A program made the translations under genes and the position numbers. From assembly GCA_945874355.1 (NCBI GenBank), contig CAMCGB010000001.1, positions 62,001-126,000 on the forward strand: a stretch of DNA of 64,000 nucleotides. The letters are read 5' to 3'. This stretch comes from an uncultured Bacteroides sp. (GTDB lineage Bacteria; Bacteroidota; Bacteroidia; Bacteroidales; UBA932). The notes below the pieces were generated by a model. The model saw only the letters and a list, made by a program, of their open reading frames with translations. It did no database searches and was not told where the DNA came from. Below are positions 27,701-34,747 of the stretch, piece after piece (position 1 is the stretch's first letter; each line of letters begins with the position of its first letter).

Positions 27701-28081
27701 ATCAATGCCCCCGCAGGGGCGAAGAAAGCCTACGGACTTGACTATGGAGGGTACGATACTCTCGTGGAGTTCAGCGCTAAAGCCCACATAGTGGATGGCG
27801 ACAACTACTCAACTGCCTACAATTTTATGGATGACATCAGCAGCCCAGAGAGCAAATGGAGGTTCTGCTCTCTGTTCGGACCTTCGACTATGGGTTTGAG
27901 GTTCAAAAGCCAGGGCAATACTTCCTACGGGGCTGAGTTGTGGGACGATGTCGTGTTCGAATCCCTGGGCTACACCGACACGGACGGAAAAACAAAGGGG
28001 TATCATCAGTTCCATCTCTTGGGCAACGAGAGGCGCGATTGCTACAACTGGATACCCCTTTACAGAAAACGGACAGAGTAA
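24710..28081 (+). CDS. Large fimbrial lipoprotein, putative tip adhesin
   Basis: 1,123 residues from the ATG at 24710, chosen because MKPFEIQLFAFLLAALVLSSC is a clean lipoprotein signal. An in-frame ATG 18 bases upstream overlaps the previous gene. An N-terminal fimbrillin-like domain (about residues 25-370, with VFIFYADNGLLD and KVRVYVSGNLWAINK) is followed by about 750 residues of beta-rich modules I do not recognise, containing many aromatic and Asp/Gly-rich loops. Size, position and N-terminus suggest a tip or accessory subunit of the DUF4906 kind, but the domain name is a guess. A bidirectional hairpin follows the stop. Confidence 0.7.
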   Translation: MKPFEIQLFAFLLAALVLSSCSPDGFRTSFGNASSDRVTVSLTLGDGLMSPGMKSSMLQGCEQVFSGAEVFIFYADNGLLDSAQSIPASAFDAATLTATAAISFPAGRKVRVYVSGNLWAINKQDSTPRSLADALGKDFPPDETSFKDMSYTFGSRPIGEKYRSEDFSEVGRFGIPFSASVPEAVYAEGGSLNVQCTRLFARIRLTIDHSGLTDEASKDCFLNSKLHVRQANMRLMPFSPAPVKALGPEDVADGDCDLSMINSQVGVFDFYVPENMQGDLLPSNSLPSEKTYESIVSAYDAQKASLLTYMEFVASIDASKVGYGGEVSYRFYLGGDNHSNFDVCRGRGYDVTLGFTMGSLFNPSWKVTPDLTDSRSLSLSVDPAYQYTLPKGQMVAVRPSRSGRFYVGVSLGGSDYRRPTGLKAPSDQPSSLADCSITASFADGANAELSALGISASYNAETALMEFTVTDGALFVPGREIPLEIGLLPQGDRFNFTLKTFEDLSISWDRAYEEVFVPGMSRTATFKGYSSPVYYRSCGHYFADRPECCESALIPISYTDQRVVQDDKLKFYIFGTCRRGSLFFRPSDEFNDGNRDGVLDSGDEREEYTWVNSPVLEFVGKETSGWDKCYYLDMAGTGQEFCLRLRALDTTPPRTVGTLTPKFDIPFDLLDPEIADIVYTPKFHFSNAGFSTTEDALGNTVYAPSDGSESCIAVRNTGELTSQGNQKYLIFRNKIGSDYFSREDKRRAGSFTMYYGPHPRKEGSFFYTNSTYFDSSAANPNYIYFLPFLSKYFEPSFESIYDDYSLLNGERLDTDYSTKLSFDVGAASRSNLDYSLLDTSSLTLYALPHSASEQPYTYEGGKAGAFTLTPYPEQEKISLDFLSSPTRMHTAGMHDVYAQVTNIHSGEIRSEKIGSFGVRVHMLVGLDFEAEAMSNDSDAGTVNVFARIMSDYSLTSFDTNFEYHIPEVFTSTIGPLSYFNTFNPTDIYIEFFPESGHINAPAGAKKAYGLDYGGYDTLVEFSAKAHIVDGDNYSTAYNFMDDISSPESKWRFCSLFGPSTMGLRFKSQGNTSYGAELWDDVVFESLGYTDTDGKTKGYHQFHLLGNERRDCYNWIPLYRKRTE

Positions 28082-28082
28082 A

Positions 28083-28100
28083 AGGACGCACCTGCGTCCT
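28083..28100. terminator. Bidirectional hairpin between convergent genes
   Basis: A perfect 7-bp stem, AGGACGC at 28083-28089 and GCGTCCT at 28094-28100, with a 4-base loop. It lies directly after the large fimbrial gene and 2 bases from the stop of the convergent lipoprotein gene. On the minus strand it runs into TTTTA, a plausible intrinsic terminator. On the plus strand there is no T-run. Confidence 0.55.
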
Positions 28101-28101
28101 G

Positions 28102-29046
28102 CTACTCGCCCAGCTTCTTGAATCTCCCGTAAAGCTCGCAAGTGGCGCTTCTGCTGATGCTGGCCTGGGAGACTTCAGAGCAGTCGAGAGCGAAAGTCAG
28201 GCGGCAGAGGAAGCAGGGCCCGAAGACCAGACATCCGGCCTTCCGGCCCTGAACCTCTGACCAGTCGAGATTGCGCAATGCTTCGCCGGGCAGATAATTG
28301 CCGCTATAGTCCCAGATCTGCATCCCCTTCGGCCATTCGCTTCCGAGGTCTTTGTAGGCGTTATAGAACCGGTTGCTGTTGTACAGTTCTGAGCCGAAGG
28401 CCAGCAGGTAGCGGAACGAGGCGTTCTCCGGCACCAGCTCCAAGAGCTCCAGCTCGCCCCAGGCGCTCAGGTAGTCCTTGCCGAAATCGAAGGCCGCATC
28501 GAAAACAGTATAGGGAGCATTCTCGTCAATGGGCGGGATGCTTCCCTTGCGCGCTTTCAGTATCAGCTCCTGCTGCTCGATGCGGACTTTGACCCCTTCA
28601 AGCTCGATTTTATCGGTGCTGTTCAGTCTGATTGTCTTTTCGACCTGCCCGGCGCTCGCCCTGATGGTTACGTCTTCGGCGTCGGAAATCCTCCTTAGCC
28701 TGCAGGAGTAATCGTCAATCTTCTCGATGCGGATAGCCTCCGGAGCATCGGAGCTGAAGTTTACCCCGTCAAAAGCGGCTTCTTCGCTGAAAGCCCGCAA
28801 TGTGCATTCGTTCCAGTCCGTGAGCCAGACTTCGCGCAGGCTCTGCTCCCCGCACACTGCCCCCGAAGAGTCAAAATGCCACAGGAAAGTGTGCGAGAGC
28901 CGCTTTTCCGAAAGCTCGAGAGAAAATTCTGCACTCCGGTGCGGAACTGCTTCGGGGTTGAGGTCCTTTTCGCAACTGCTTGTAAGAAGACTGAGCGCGG
29001 CCGCAGAAACAAAGGCCGCATAGCGTGAAATTGAGTTTGTTCTCAT
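28102..29046 (-). CDS. Lipoprotein of unknown function facing the fimbrial operon
   Basis: 314 residues. It has a lipoprotein signal (LLTSSC, Cys25). The middle contains an Ig-like beta region (about residues 100-170: DVTIRASAGQVEKTIRLNS), and the C-terminal half has many aromatic residues (ELYNSNRFYNAYKDLGSEWPKG) and several Cys. I do not recognise a family. It is convergent with the fimbrial operon, so it is not obviously part of it, but it is the only accessory-type gene beside it and may be a surface or adhesion-related lipoprotein. Confidence 0.6.
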   Translation of the reverse strand: MRTNSISRYAAFVSAAALSLLTSSCEKDLNPEAVPHRSAEFSLELSEKRLSHTFLWHFDSSGAVCGEQSLREVWLTDWNECTLRAFSEEAAFDGVNFSSDAPEAIRIEKIDDYSCRLRRISDAEDVTIRASAGQVEKTIRLNSTDKIELEGVKVRIEQQELILKARKGSIPPIDENAPYTVFDAAFDFGKDYLSAWGELELLELVPENASFRYLLAFGSELYNSNRFYNAYKDLGSEWPKGMQIWDYSGNYLPGEALRNLDWSEVQGRKAGCLVFGPCFLCRLTFALDCSEVSQASISRSATCELYGRFKKLGE

Positions 29047-29114
29047 AGTAAAGTTATTTGTTATACTCCGCTAATATAGCACATATTTCGGGATTAATAT
29101 TCCAATTTACTTGC

Positions 29115-29122
29115 TAATTTTG
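29115..29122 (+). promoter_or_regulatory. -7 promoter element (TAATTTTG) for the CobW gene
   Basis: An exact TAnnTTTG match 91 bases upstream of the ATG at 29214. It predicts a leader of about 85 bases that contains two possible hairpins, CCCGG/CCGGG around 29146-29165 and GCAG/CTGC at about 29167-29180. This leader is longer than the others in the window. Confidence 0.45.
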
Positions 29123-29213
29123 CATTAATTTGTTTCGAAAGCTCTCCCGGACTTGCTTCCCGGGGTGCAGCTTTGCCTGCAAAACTTGAGTGTACTGATT
29201 ATAAAAACTGATA

Positions 29214-30380
29214 ATGATGAATGACTCCAGAATACCGGTACTCCTTCTGACAGGATACCTCGGAAGCGGCAAGACCACCCTCGTAAACCGCATACTCTCC
29301 AACCGTAAAGGCATACGCTTCGCTGTGATTGTCAATGATATAGGCGAGGTGAACATAGATGCCTCCCTGATTGCGAAGGAGGGGATAGTCGGAAGTCGCG
29401 ACGAGAGCCTTGTGGCCCTTCAGAACGGCTGCATCTGCTGCACTCTGAAAATGGACCTGGTGGAGCAGCTCAGGGACTTGTGCATGGCCGGGAAATTCGA
29501 CTACATCGTAATTGAGGCAAGCGGTATATGCGAGCCCGCTCCCATAGCCCAGACCATATGCTCAGTGCCCCAGATTACGGGCGGCGGCTTCCCCCTTCCG
29601 GTCCTGGACAATATCGTGACCGTAGTGGATGCGCTCCGCCTCAGCTCTGAATTCGGATGCGGCGCGAGCCTTGAAAAGGAAGAGCTTGAGGATGACGACA
29701 TTGAAAGGCTGCTGATAGAACAGATCGAGTTCTGCAACACCATACTCATCAACAAGGCTTCCCTTGTCAAACCTGACGAACTGAAGCAGATACGCAGTAT
29801 CATCAAGGCGCTTCAACCCAAGGCGCGCATCCTTGAATGCGACTGGTGCGACGTCCCCCTTGAGAGGCTTCTTGACACAAACGAATTCGACTTCGAGAAA
29901 GTAGCCCTTTCAGCTGCCTGGATCGATGCAATCGAGGGCGAAGGCCACGACAGTCACGCTTCTGAGCACGAGCATCACCACCACGAAGACGAGGGGGAAG
30001 CTCTGGAATATGGCATTGACACCTTTGTGTACTACCGCCGGCTGCCTTTTGATATGAACAGGTTCGACTACATCCTGGAGCGCCGCTGGCCTTCTTCCAT
30101 AATCCGCGCCAAGGGTATGTGCTACTTCTCCAACGAGCCGGACCGCTGTTACCTTTTCGAGCAGGCCGGAGTCCAGAAGTCCATCAGGGACGCCGGACTA
30201 TGGTTTGCGACTATGAGCAGGGAAGAACTGGCGGAGGAGATGCTCCGCAATCCCGCGCTCGCCGCCGACTGGGACGACGAGTATGGCGACAGGATGATAA
30301 AAATAGTCATCATCGGCCGCAACATGGACCGCCAGGCTATTTGCGACGCTCTCGATTCTGCTCTTTATCAGCAATACTAA
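29214..30380 (+). CDS. CobW/COG0523-family GTP-binding metallochaperone
   Basis: 388 residues. It is a G3E P-loop GTPase that delivers a metal, usually zinc, to target enzymes. Walker A GYLGSGKTTL lies at residues 14-23, the metal-binding CxCC motif (CICCTL) near residue 73, and the GTP-specificity segment NKASLVKPDE near residue 182. A His/Glu-rich linker (SHASEHEHHHHEDEGE, about 245-262) is typical of zinc chaperones. The C-terminal CobW_C domain starts near residue 270. No cobalamin genes are nearby, which favours zinc over cobalt. Its 3' end overlaps the convergent DUF389 gene by 44 bases. Confidence 0.9.
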   Translation: MMNDSRIPVLLLTGYLGSGKTTLVNRILSNRKGIRFAVIVNDIGEVNIDASLIAKEGIVGSRDESLVALQNGCICCTLKMDLVEQLRDLCMAGKFDYIVIEASGICEPAPIAQTICSVPQITGGGFPLPVLDNIVTVVDALRLSSEFGCGASLEKEELEDDDIERLLIEQIEFCNTILINKASLVKPDELKQIRSIIKALQPKARILECDWCDVPLERLLDTNEFDFEKVALSAAWIDAIEGEGHDSHASEHEHHHHEDEGEALEYGIDTFVYYRRLPFDMNRFDYILERRWPSSIIRAKGMCYFSNEPDRCYLFEQAGVQKSIRDAGLWFATMSREELAEEMLRNPALAADWDDEYGDRMIKIVIIGRNMDRQAICDALDSALYQQY

Positions 30381-31719
30381 GAGTATTGAGCACAAGTACG
30401 GTGGTATCGTTGAGCCTGAGTTTCAACAGCTCCGTCATCCTTTCAAGGCTCTGCTGATCCAGCACCCTGTCACTCTCGGCGACTACGAGCATCCTGTTCC
30501 CGACATTCAGCGAGTCAAGACTCACCTCTGCTCCGCGGCTTATGGTCAGCTTGCGTATCTGAGGGTAGAGGCTTGACACCTCGCGGCTGACCTGCAGGTA
30601 AGGGATTTCCTCCTGGCGGTATTTCATCAGCTCGCTCTCCAGAGCGCGTATCTGGGCTTCCTTCTTGCTGATTTCCGAGTCGGTGCGCTCGAACAGGCCT
30701 TTCATTAGCTTGTCGGCGGATTCATCCTCGTCCGGGCCGATTTTGTGCTCGAAGAACTCCAGTCTGCTCTCGTCTATGCCGTGGTTCTTGGCAGCGAGGA
30801 GTATCTTCTCGCGGTCAGAATCCTGAAGGGCACTGCCTGCAATGTATAGCGAGATTTTGCCTCCCTTATGGGTATCCACCTCGTAATTGTAGATGTAGCC
30901 GTTGCTCAGGGTGCGGATCTCCGATATCATTTCCTGGGCATTCTGAGTAAATTTGTTGGCCTTGATCATATTCACTGCAGACCAAATGCTGGGCACCATA
31001 ACCAATATCATTACAACAGTGACAAAGGTTCTGGTGCGCTTGGCTGTGCGTGCGTCCTGGAATGATATCTCCTTGAAGCCCAGAATCTTGGACATCAGGT
31101 ATGAGGCTATTATGATGAATACTCCGTTGATGATGAAGAGCAGCAGCGCTCCGAGGAAGTATTGCATCTTCAGGCTTGCCAGTCCATAGCCCGCAGTGCA
31201 GAGAGGGGGCATAAGGGCTGTTGCGATGGCTACTCCCGAGAGCACGGTGCCCTTGTCCTTGCGGCTTATTTCCAGCATTCCTGCAGCTCCGCCGAATAGG
31301 GCAATCAGCACATCGTAGATTGTGGGGTTTGTCCTGGCGAGAAGCTCAGTCGGATTGGCCAGCTTTAGGGGTGTCAGCAGGAAATACAGCAAAGAGGCAA
31401 GCAGGGAGATGCTTACCATCACGAACAGGTTCTTGAGGGCATCCTTGATGAGGGTGGTATCGTTCACTCCCAAGCCCAGACCTATACCTATGATAGGGCC
31501 CATCAGGGGAGAAATCAGCATCGCACCGATGATGACGGCTGTAGAGTTTACGTTCAGGCCGACAGATGCGATGATTATCGAGAATGCGAGAATCCAGACG
31601 TTGGGCCCGCGGAAGGCTATGTTGCCGCGTATGTTTCTTGCCGCGGCTTCGGTGTCGATGTGGTCGGAGATGTTGGCTATGGTCCTGAGCTCCGCCTTGA
31701 GTTTGGTGAAGAACGACAT
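30337..31719 (-). CDS. DUF389 family membrane protein
   Basis: 460 residues. Residues about 35-265 hold six or so transmembrane helices including the DUF389 core motif STAVIIGAMLISPLMGPIIGIGLGLGVND near residue 57 and LSGVAIATALMPPLCTAGYGLA near residue 160. The C-terminal 190 residues are soluble, with a coiled-coil stretch (TDSEISKKEAQIRALESELMKY) and an OmpA-like SLDSLNVGNRMLVVAES segment. The family function is unknown. It follows mgsA by 9 bases on the same strand, so the two are probably co-transcribed. Confidence 0.88.
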   Translation of the reverse strand: MSFFTKLKAELRTIANISDHIDTEAAARNIRGNIAFRGPNVWILAFSIIIASVGLNVNSTAVIIGAMLISPLMGPIIGIGLGLGVNDTTLIKDALKNLFVMVSISLLASLLYFLLTPLKLANPTELLARTNPTIYDVLIALFGGAAGMLEISRKDKGTVLSGVAIATALMPPLCTAGYGLASLKMQYFLGALLLFIINGVFIIIASYLMSKILGFKEISFQDARTAKRTRTFVTVVMILVMVPSIWSAVNMIKANKFTQNAQEMISEIRTLSNGYIYNYEVDTHKGGKISLYIAGSALQDSDREKILLAAKNHGIDESRLEFFEHKIGPDEDESADKLMKGLFERTDSEISKKEAQIRALESELMKYRQEEIPYLQVSREVSSLYPQIRKLTISRGAEVSLDSLNVGNRMLVVAESDRVLDQQSLERMTELLKLRLNDTTVLVLNTLSIADKEQNRERRK

Positions 31720-31728
31720 ATCCTTTTC

Positions 31729-32193
31729 CTATTTCAATTGTCTGTTTTTGTAAGAATCTATGCAGGCCGGGATTATCCTTTTATAGTCCTCGCTGTGGAA
31801 GAGGGGAGAGGCTATGATATAGTCGGCCGTACTGCGGTTCGTGGCGAAGGGAACATTGTAAAGGGAAGCCAGACGGACAAGTCCCATTACATCGTTCTGG
31901 TGGCCCTGCATAATGAGGTTGTCGCAGAAAAAGACCAGCATATCTATTTTTCCTTCCGCTATCATCGCGCCAATCTCGAAATCGCCTCCGAGGGGGCCGC
32001 TCAACAGGCAGTTGACTTCCAGAGTTGCGGCTTTATCCCCAAGAGTCTTTGACAGAGTATCCTTTACCAGCCTGCCTGTGGTTCCGGTGCAGAACAGAGT
32101 ACATTTGCTGAGGGTCTCAGCGTTGAATTTTACCCAACTCATCAATTCCGCCTTGCGTGAATCGTGAGCAACAAGTGCAATATTCTTTATCAT
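31729..32193 (-). CDS. mgsA: Methylglyoxal synthase
   Basis: 154 residues from the ATG at 32193. A longer upstream start adds an unlikely 14-residue tail. It converts dihydroxyacetone phosphate to methylglyoxal, a bypass that releases phosphate when glycolysis stalls. Family motifs: IALVAHDSRKAELM at the N-terminus, CTGTTGRLV near residue 35, LSGPLGGDFEIGAMI with the catalytic Asp near residue 70, FFCDNL, and PFATNRSTADYII. An upstream TACTTTCG element on the minus strand is a weak -7 candidate. Confidence 0.95.
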   Translation of the reverse strand: MIKNIALVAHDSRKAELMSWVKFNAETLSKCTLFCTGTTGRLVKDTLSKTLGDKAATLEVNCLLSGPLGGDFEIGAMIAEGKIDMLVFFCDNLIMQGHQNDVMGLVRLASLYNVPFATNRSTADYIIASPLFHSEDYKRIIPACIDSYKNRQLK

Positions 32194-32337
32194 ATAAGTG
32201 TCATATTTTCTGCGAAAGTACACAAAAAAGTTCATATACTGCTCGCTTGCCGGAAGTACTTAGAAATTAATTAACATTTCAAAATATTAAAAAGACTGCA
32301 ACGAAAACCCTGATACTGGCATCTACATTCCGGATTA

Positions 32338-32352
32338 TGCCTATGATAGGCA
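32338..32352. repeat. Short palindrome upstream of the beta-barrel gene
   Basis: TGCCTA, three bases, TAGGCA. A perfect 6+3+6 inverted repeat ending 14 bases before the ATG. It may be an operator or a 5' UTR hairpin, and nothing else supports either. Confidence 0.3.
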
Positions 32353-32366
32353 CTAAAGTTATTAGC

Positions 32367-32969
32367 ATGAAAAAGATTATTACTGTAATCGCGCTTGCCG
32401 CAGCGCTTTGTTTTACGGCAAAGGCCCAGTACAGTGTAGGAGCCGGTTACCTCAATCAGGTAACCAAAACCAATGTTTCCAATTCATCATCAAGCTCTTC
32501 AGCTGACGGTCTTTATGTAGGAGTGGATGCCGCCTACAATCTCGGTGCAGGATTCAGCGTAGCTCCGGGACTCTACTATTCTTACCTGGGCAGCAAGTCA
32601 GGCAGTGACCTGCTCAAGGGAAAGACTGACGCCCACTACCTTTCAATTCCCGTCAACGCAATGTTCTCCTTCCCCATTGCTGATGTCTTCCGCGTATTCG
32701 CTTTCGCAGGTCCCCAGTTCAACATCGGCCTCTCTTCCAAGACCACTCTCGACGCTGCCGGCCTTGTGCAGACAACTGTTGACAATTATGGCGAGGATGC
32801 ACTTCTGAAGCGTTTCGATCTGGGCATCAATCTCGGACTGGGCTTTGATGTTGCAGAACTTGTCAGAATCAAGTTCGCATATCAGTTCGGCCTTCTTGAC
32901 ATCGATACCCTCGACAACAGCAAGACCAACTGCAACTACCTGAGTGTAGGCGCCGCCTTCCTCTTCTAG
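32367..32969 (+). CDS. Outer-membrane beta-barrel protein
   Basis: 200 residues from the ATG at 32367. The signal peptide MKKIITVIALAAALCFTAKA decides the start. The mature part shows alternating amphipathic strands (YSVGAGYLNQ, GLYVGVDAAYNLG, FSVAPGLYYSYLGS, FRVFAFAGPQFNIG, FDLGINLGLGFDVA) and ends in CNYLSVGAAFLF with the terminal Phe recognised by the BAM complex. This is the OmpW/porin-like 8-strand barrel size. The function is unknown. The long palindromic repeat follows 22 bases after the stop. Confidence 0.85.
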   Translation: MKKIITVIALAAALCFTAKAQYSVGAGYLNQVTKTNVSNSSSSSSADGLYVGVDAAYNLGAGFSVAPGLYYSYLGSKSGSDLLKGKTDAHYLSIPVNAMFSFPIADVFRVFAFAGPQFNIGLSSKTTLDAAGLVQTTVDNYGEDALLKRFDLGINLGLGFDVAELVRIKFAYQFGLLDIDTLDNSKTNCNYLSVGAAFLF

Positions 32970-32991
32970 TGCATTGACCAACACAACAACG

Positions 32992-33099
32992 GAGGCTGAC
33001 TAAAAAGTCTGTCATTTCGAGCGAAGCGCGAAGTGCGTAGTCGAGAAATCTCGCTTCGCTCAGTCGAAATGACAACAAGAAGACTTTTTAGTCAGCCTC
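32992..33099. repeat. Long palindromic dispersed repeat (REP/MITE-like)
   Basis: A 108-base nested inverted repeat between convergent genes. The outer arms are 19 bp and perfect: 32992-33010 and 33081-33099 (GAGGCTGACTAAAAAGTCT and its complement). Inside lie GTCATTTCGA (33011-33020) with TCGAAATGAC (33064-33073), then GCGAAGCG (33021-33028) with CGCTTCGC (33052-33059). The core GTCATTTCGA...GAGAAATCT is of a kind I recall as dispersed in many Bacteroidota genomes. A diverged copy lies at 43589-43623. It may also act as a bidirectional terminator. Confidence 0.85.
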
Positions 33100-33132
33100 G
33101 CTTCGTTATCCGCTTGTGCTCGGGGAAATGCC

Positions 33133-33591
33133 TCAGTCGTCAGTGGAGTAGATGTAGTTGAAAGCAGGGGAGTCGTAGTCGAAATAGTCCTCCGCGCTGA
33201 AAAAGCGGTCGAGTTCCGTCCTGGCATTCTCTACGCTGTCGGACGCGTGTACGATGTTCTCCAGAAGGCTCATGCTGTAGTCGCCCCGGATTGTGCCGGC
33301 GGGGGCTTTCCTGCCGTTGGTGCATCCGGTCATGGAGCGGACAACCTCCACGCAGTCAACTCCTTCCAGGCACATCAGAATCACCGGGGAAGCCGTCATC
33401 GAGGCCTCGATGGTGGGGTAGAAACTCTTGCCGGTAAGATGGCTGTAATGCCTGGCGCACATTTCAGGGGTGAAGCGGTACATTTTCATAGCTGTTATCT
33501 TCAGCCCCTTTTTCTCAAATCTTGATATAATTTCCCCGCAAAGCCCTCTCTGCAGAGCGCTGGGTTTCAGAATTACAAGTGTCCTTTCCAT
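33133..33591 (-). CDS. ndk: Nucleoside diphosphate kinase
   Basis: 152 residues. It transfers the gamma phosphate from ATP to other NDPs. The N-terminus ERTLVILKPSALQRGLCGEIISRFE and the active-site region APAGTIRGDYSM...NIVHASDSVENARTEL are canonical; the phosphohistidine is the His in NIVHASD. Its length is slightly above the 140-residue norm because of the C-terminal AFNYIYSTDD tail. It converges on the beta-barrel gene across the palindromic repeat. Confidence 0.96.
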   Translation of the reverse strand: MERTLVILKPSALQRGLCGEIISRFEKKGLKITAMKMYRFTPEMCARHYSHLTGKSFYPTIEASMTASPVILMCLEGVDCVEVVRSMTGCTNGRKAPAGTIRGDYSMSLLENIVHASDSVENARTELDRFFSAEDYFDYDSPAFNYIYSTDD

Positions 33592-33636
33592 ATGTATGTG
33601 GTTTAGTATCCGACAAATGTAATGATAAATAATCTC

Positions 33637-34551
33637 TTATCCAATCTTCTGAAACCGAATTTCGTTGTTTATCATTTCTCTTACCTGATCTGCTTTCAGC
33701 CCCCATCGCGGAGCAAGCAGCAGCGAAGGGGGAGCCTCGCTCACAAAGCGGTCCAAAGCAATGTCCGGCCGCAGCCTGAGAATGAATGAAGCCACAAGAC
33801 GGGCGTACTCCGCGGCCGAAAACAGTTTTACCGAGCCGGGATCCCGCTCCCATTCTCCCGCCAGGGCAGTGCCCTTGATGATCTGGAGCTGATGAAGTTT
33901 CAGAGTCTTTATCGGAAGCCCGGACAGAGCGTCAGCGTGGGAGAGGAAGTCCTTTTCGTCCTCGCCCGGAAGCCCCAGAATCAGATGCGCCCCGACATCT
34001 ATCCCCCGAGCCGCCAGCTCCAGGGCCGCTTTCTTCGAGCAGGCGAAGTCGTGACCCCGGTTTATTCTTTTGAGCGTGGAGTCGAGGGTGGACTCAATGC
34101 CCAGCTCGACCAGAAGGTAGGGGTGGGGCTCAGGAGCCGCGGATCCGAAGCGGGAAGCGAAATAATCCAGCAGTGCTCCGCTCAAACAGTCCGGGCGGGT
34201 AGCGACCACTATTCCGCCTATCGCAGGGTGGCCGAGAGCCTGCTCAAAAGCACCGATTACTTCCTGCAGAGGTGCAAATGTAGGTGTAAATGATTGGAAA
34301 TAAGCAAGCTTTATGGGGCTTTCGTGCCCGCGGAAAAACTCCAGCCCCCGCTCAATCTGAGCCCTTATGTCCTTTCCTCCTTCCAGATGATATCCGGGAC
34401 TGAATGCGGCGTTGTTGCAATAGATGCACCCGGGTGTCAGCGGACAGCGCTGCGTCAGGCTCAAAGGGATTTTCTGTGCCTTTGCGCCCAGAGTCTGCAC
34501 GAAATAGTCGCTGACTGTCCTGTATAATTCTTTCCCGGAGTGTATGTCCAT
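33637..34551 (-). CDS. Radical SAM protein, TIGR01212/YhcC family
   Basis: 304 residues. The cluster-binding motif is RCPLTPGCIYCNNAAF near residue 36, a Cys-x6-Cys-x2-Cys spacing typical of YhcC rather than the usual Cys-x3-Cys-x2-Cys. Further family segments are KLAYFQSFTPTFAP near residue 80, GIVVATRPDCL, ELGIESTLDSTLKRINRGHD near residue 150, and AHLILGLPGEDE. The exact substrate is unsettled. A near-consensus -7 element (TATATTTA) lies upstream on the minus strand, divergent from the tRNA promoter. Confidence 0.92.
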   Translation of the reverse strand: MDIHSGKELYRTVSDYFVQTLGAKAQKIPLSLTQRCPLTPGCIYCNNAAFSPGYHLEGGKDIRAQIERGLEFFRGHESPIKLAYFQSFTPTFAPLQEVIGAFEQALGHPAIGGIVVATRPDCLSGALLDYFASRFGSAAPEPHPYLLVELGIESTLDSTLKRINRGHDFACSKKAALELAARGIDVGAHLILGLPGEDEKDFLSHADALSGLPIKTLKLHQLQIIKGTALAGEWERDPGSVKLFSAAEYARLVASFILRLRPDIALDRFVSEAPPSLLLAPRWGLKADQVREMINNEIRFQKIG

Positions 34552-34585
34552 AGGATAAATATAGTGAAAATTTGAAAAAAGTTGC

Positions 34586-34593
34586 TATATTTG
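34586..34593 (+). promoter_or_regulatory. -7 promoter element (TATATTTG) for tRNA-Gly
   Basis: An exact TAnnTTTG match ending 9 bases before the mature tRNA 5' end, so transcription would start just before the tRNA. Confidence 0.55.
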
Positions 34594-34602
34594 CTCTCCC
34601 AA

Positions 34603-34673
34603 GCAGGATTAGCACATCGGTAGTGCATTGGCTTCCCAAGCCAAGGAGGCGGGTCCGACTCCCGTATCCTGCT
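34603..34673 (+). tRNA. tRNA-Gly (anticodon CCC)
   Basis: A complete cloverleaf: acceptor GCAGGAT with ATCCTGC (7 bp), D stem GCAC with GTGC, anticodon stem TTGGC with GCCAA around loop TTCCCAA, a four-base variable loop, and T stem GCGGG with CCCGT around loop TCCGACT. The anticodon CCC reads GGG (glycine). CCA is not encoded, so the CCA-adding enzyme is required. The T-loop TCCGACT departs from the common TTCRANT, which merits a check. Confidence 0.92.
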
Positions 34674-34679
34674 CACAAT

Positions 34680-34714
34680 GAAGGGCTGACAATCTTTTTG
34701 CCAGCCCTTCTTTT
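34680..34714 (+). terminator. Intrinsic terminator of tRNA-Gly
   Basis: A 9-bp stem, GAAGGGCTG (34680-34688) with CAGCCCTTC (34702-34710), is followed by TTTT. It begins 7 bases after the tRNA and is a good rho-independent terminator. Confidence 0.8.
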
Positions 34715-34747
34715 GGGTCTTAAGCTATTCTCTTTTCGTGCAGCGCT

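Noticed and set aside
29130..29213. Cobalamin riboswitch upstream of the CobW gene
   Set aside because: The leader is far too short and lacks the B12-box; the CobW type here is better explained as a zinc chaperone.
32869..33078. Minus-strand reading frame across the palindromic repeat
   Set aside because: It is made mostly of repeat sequence and the complement of the barrel gene, a typical spurious frame over this repeat type.
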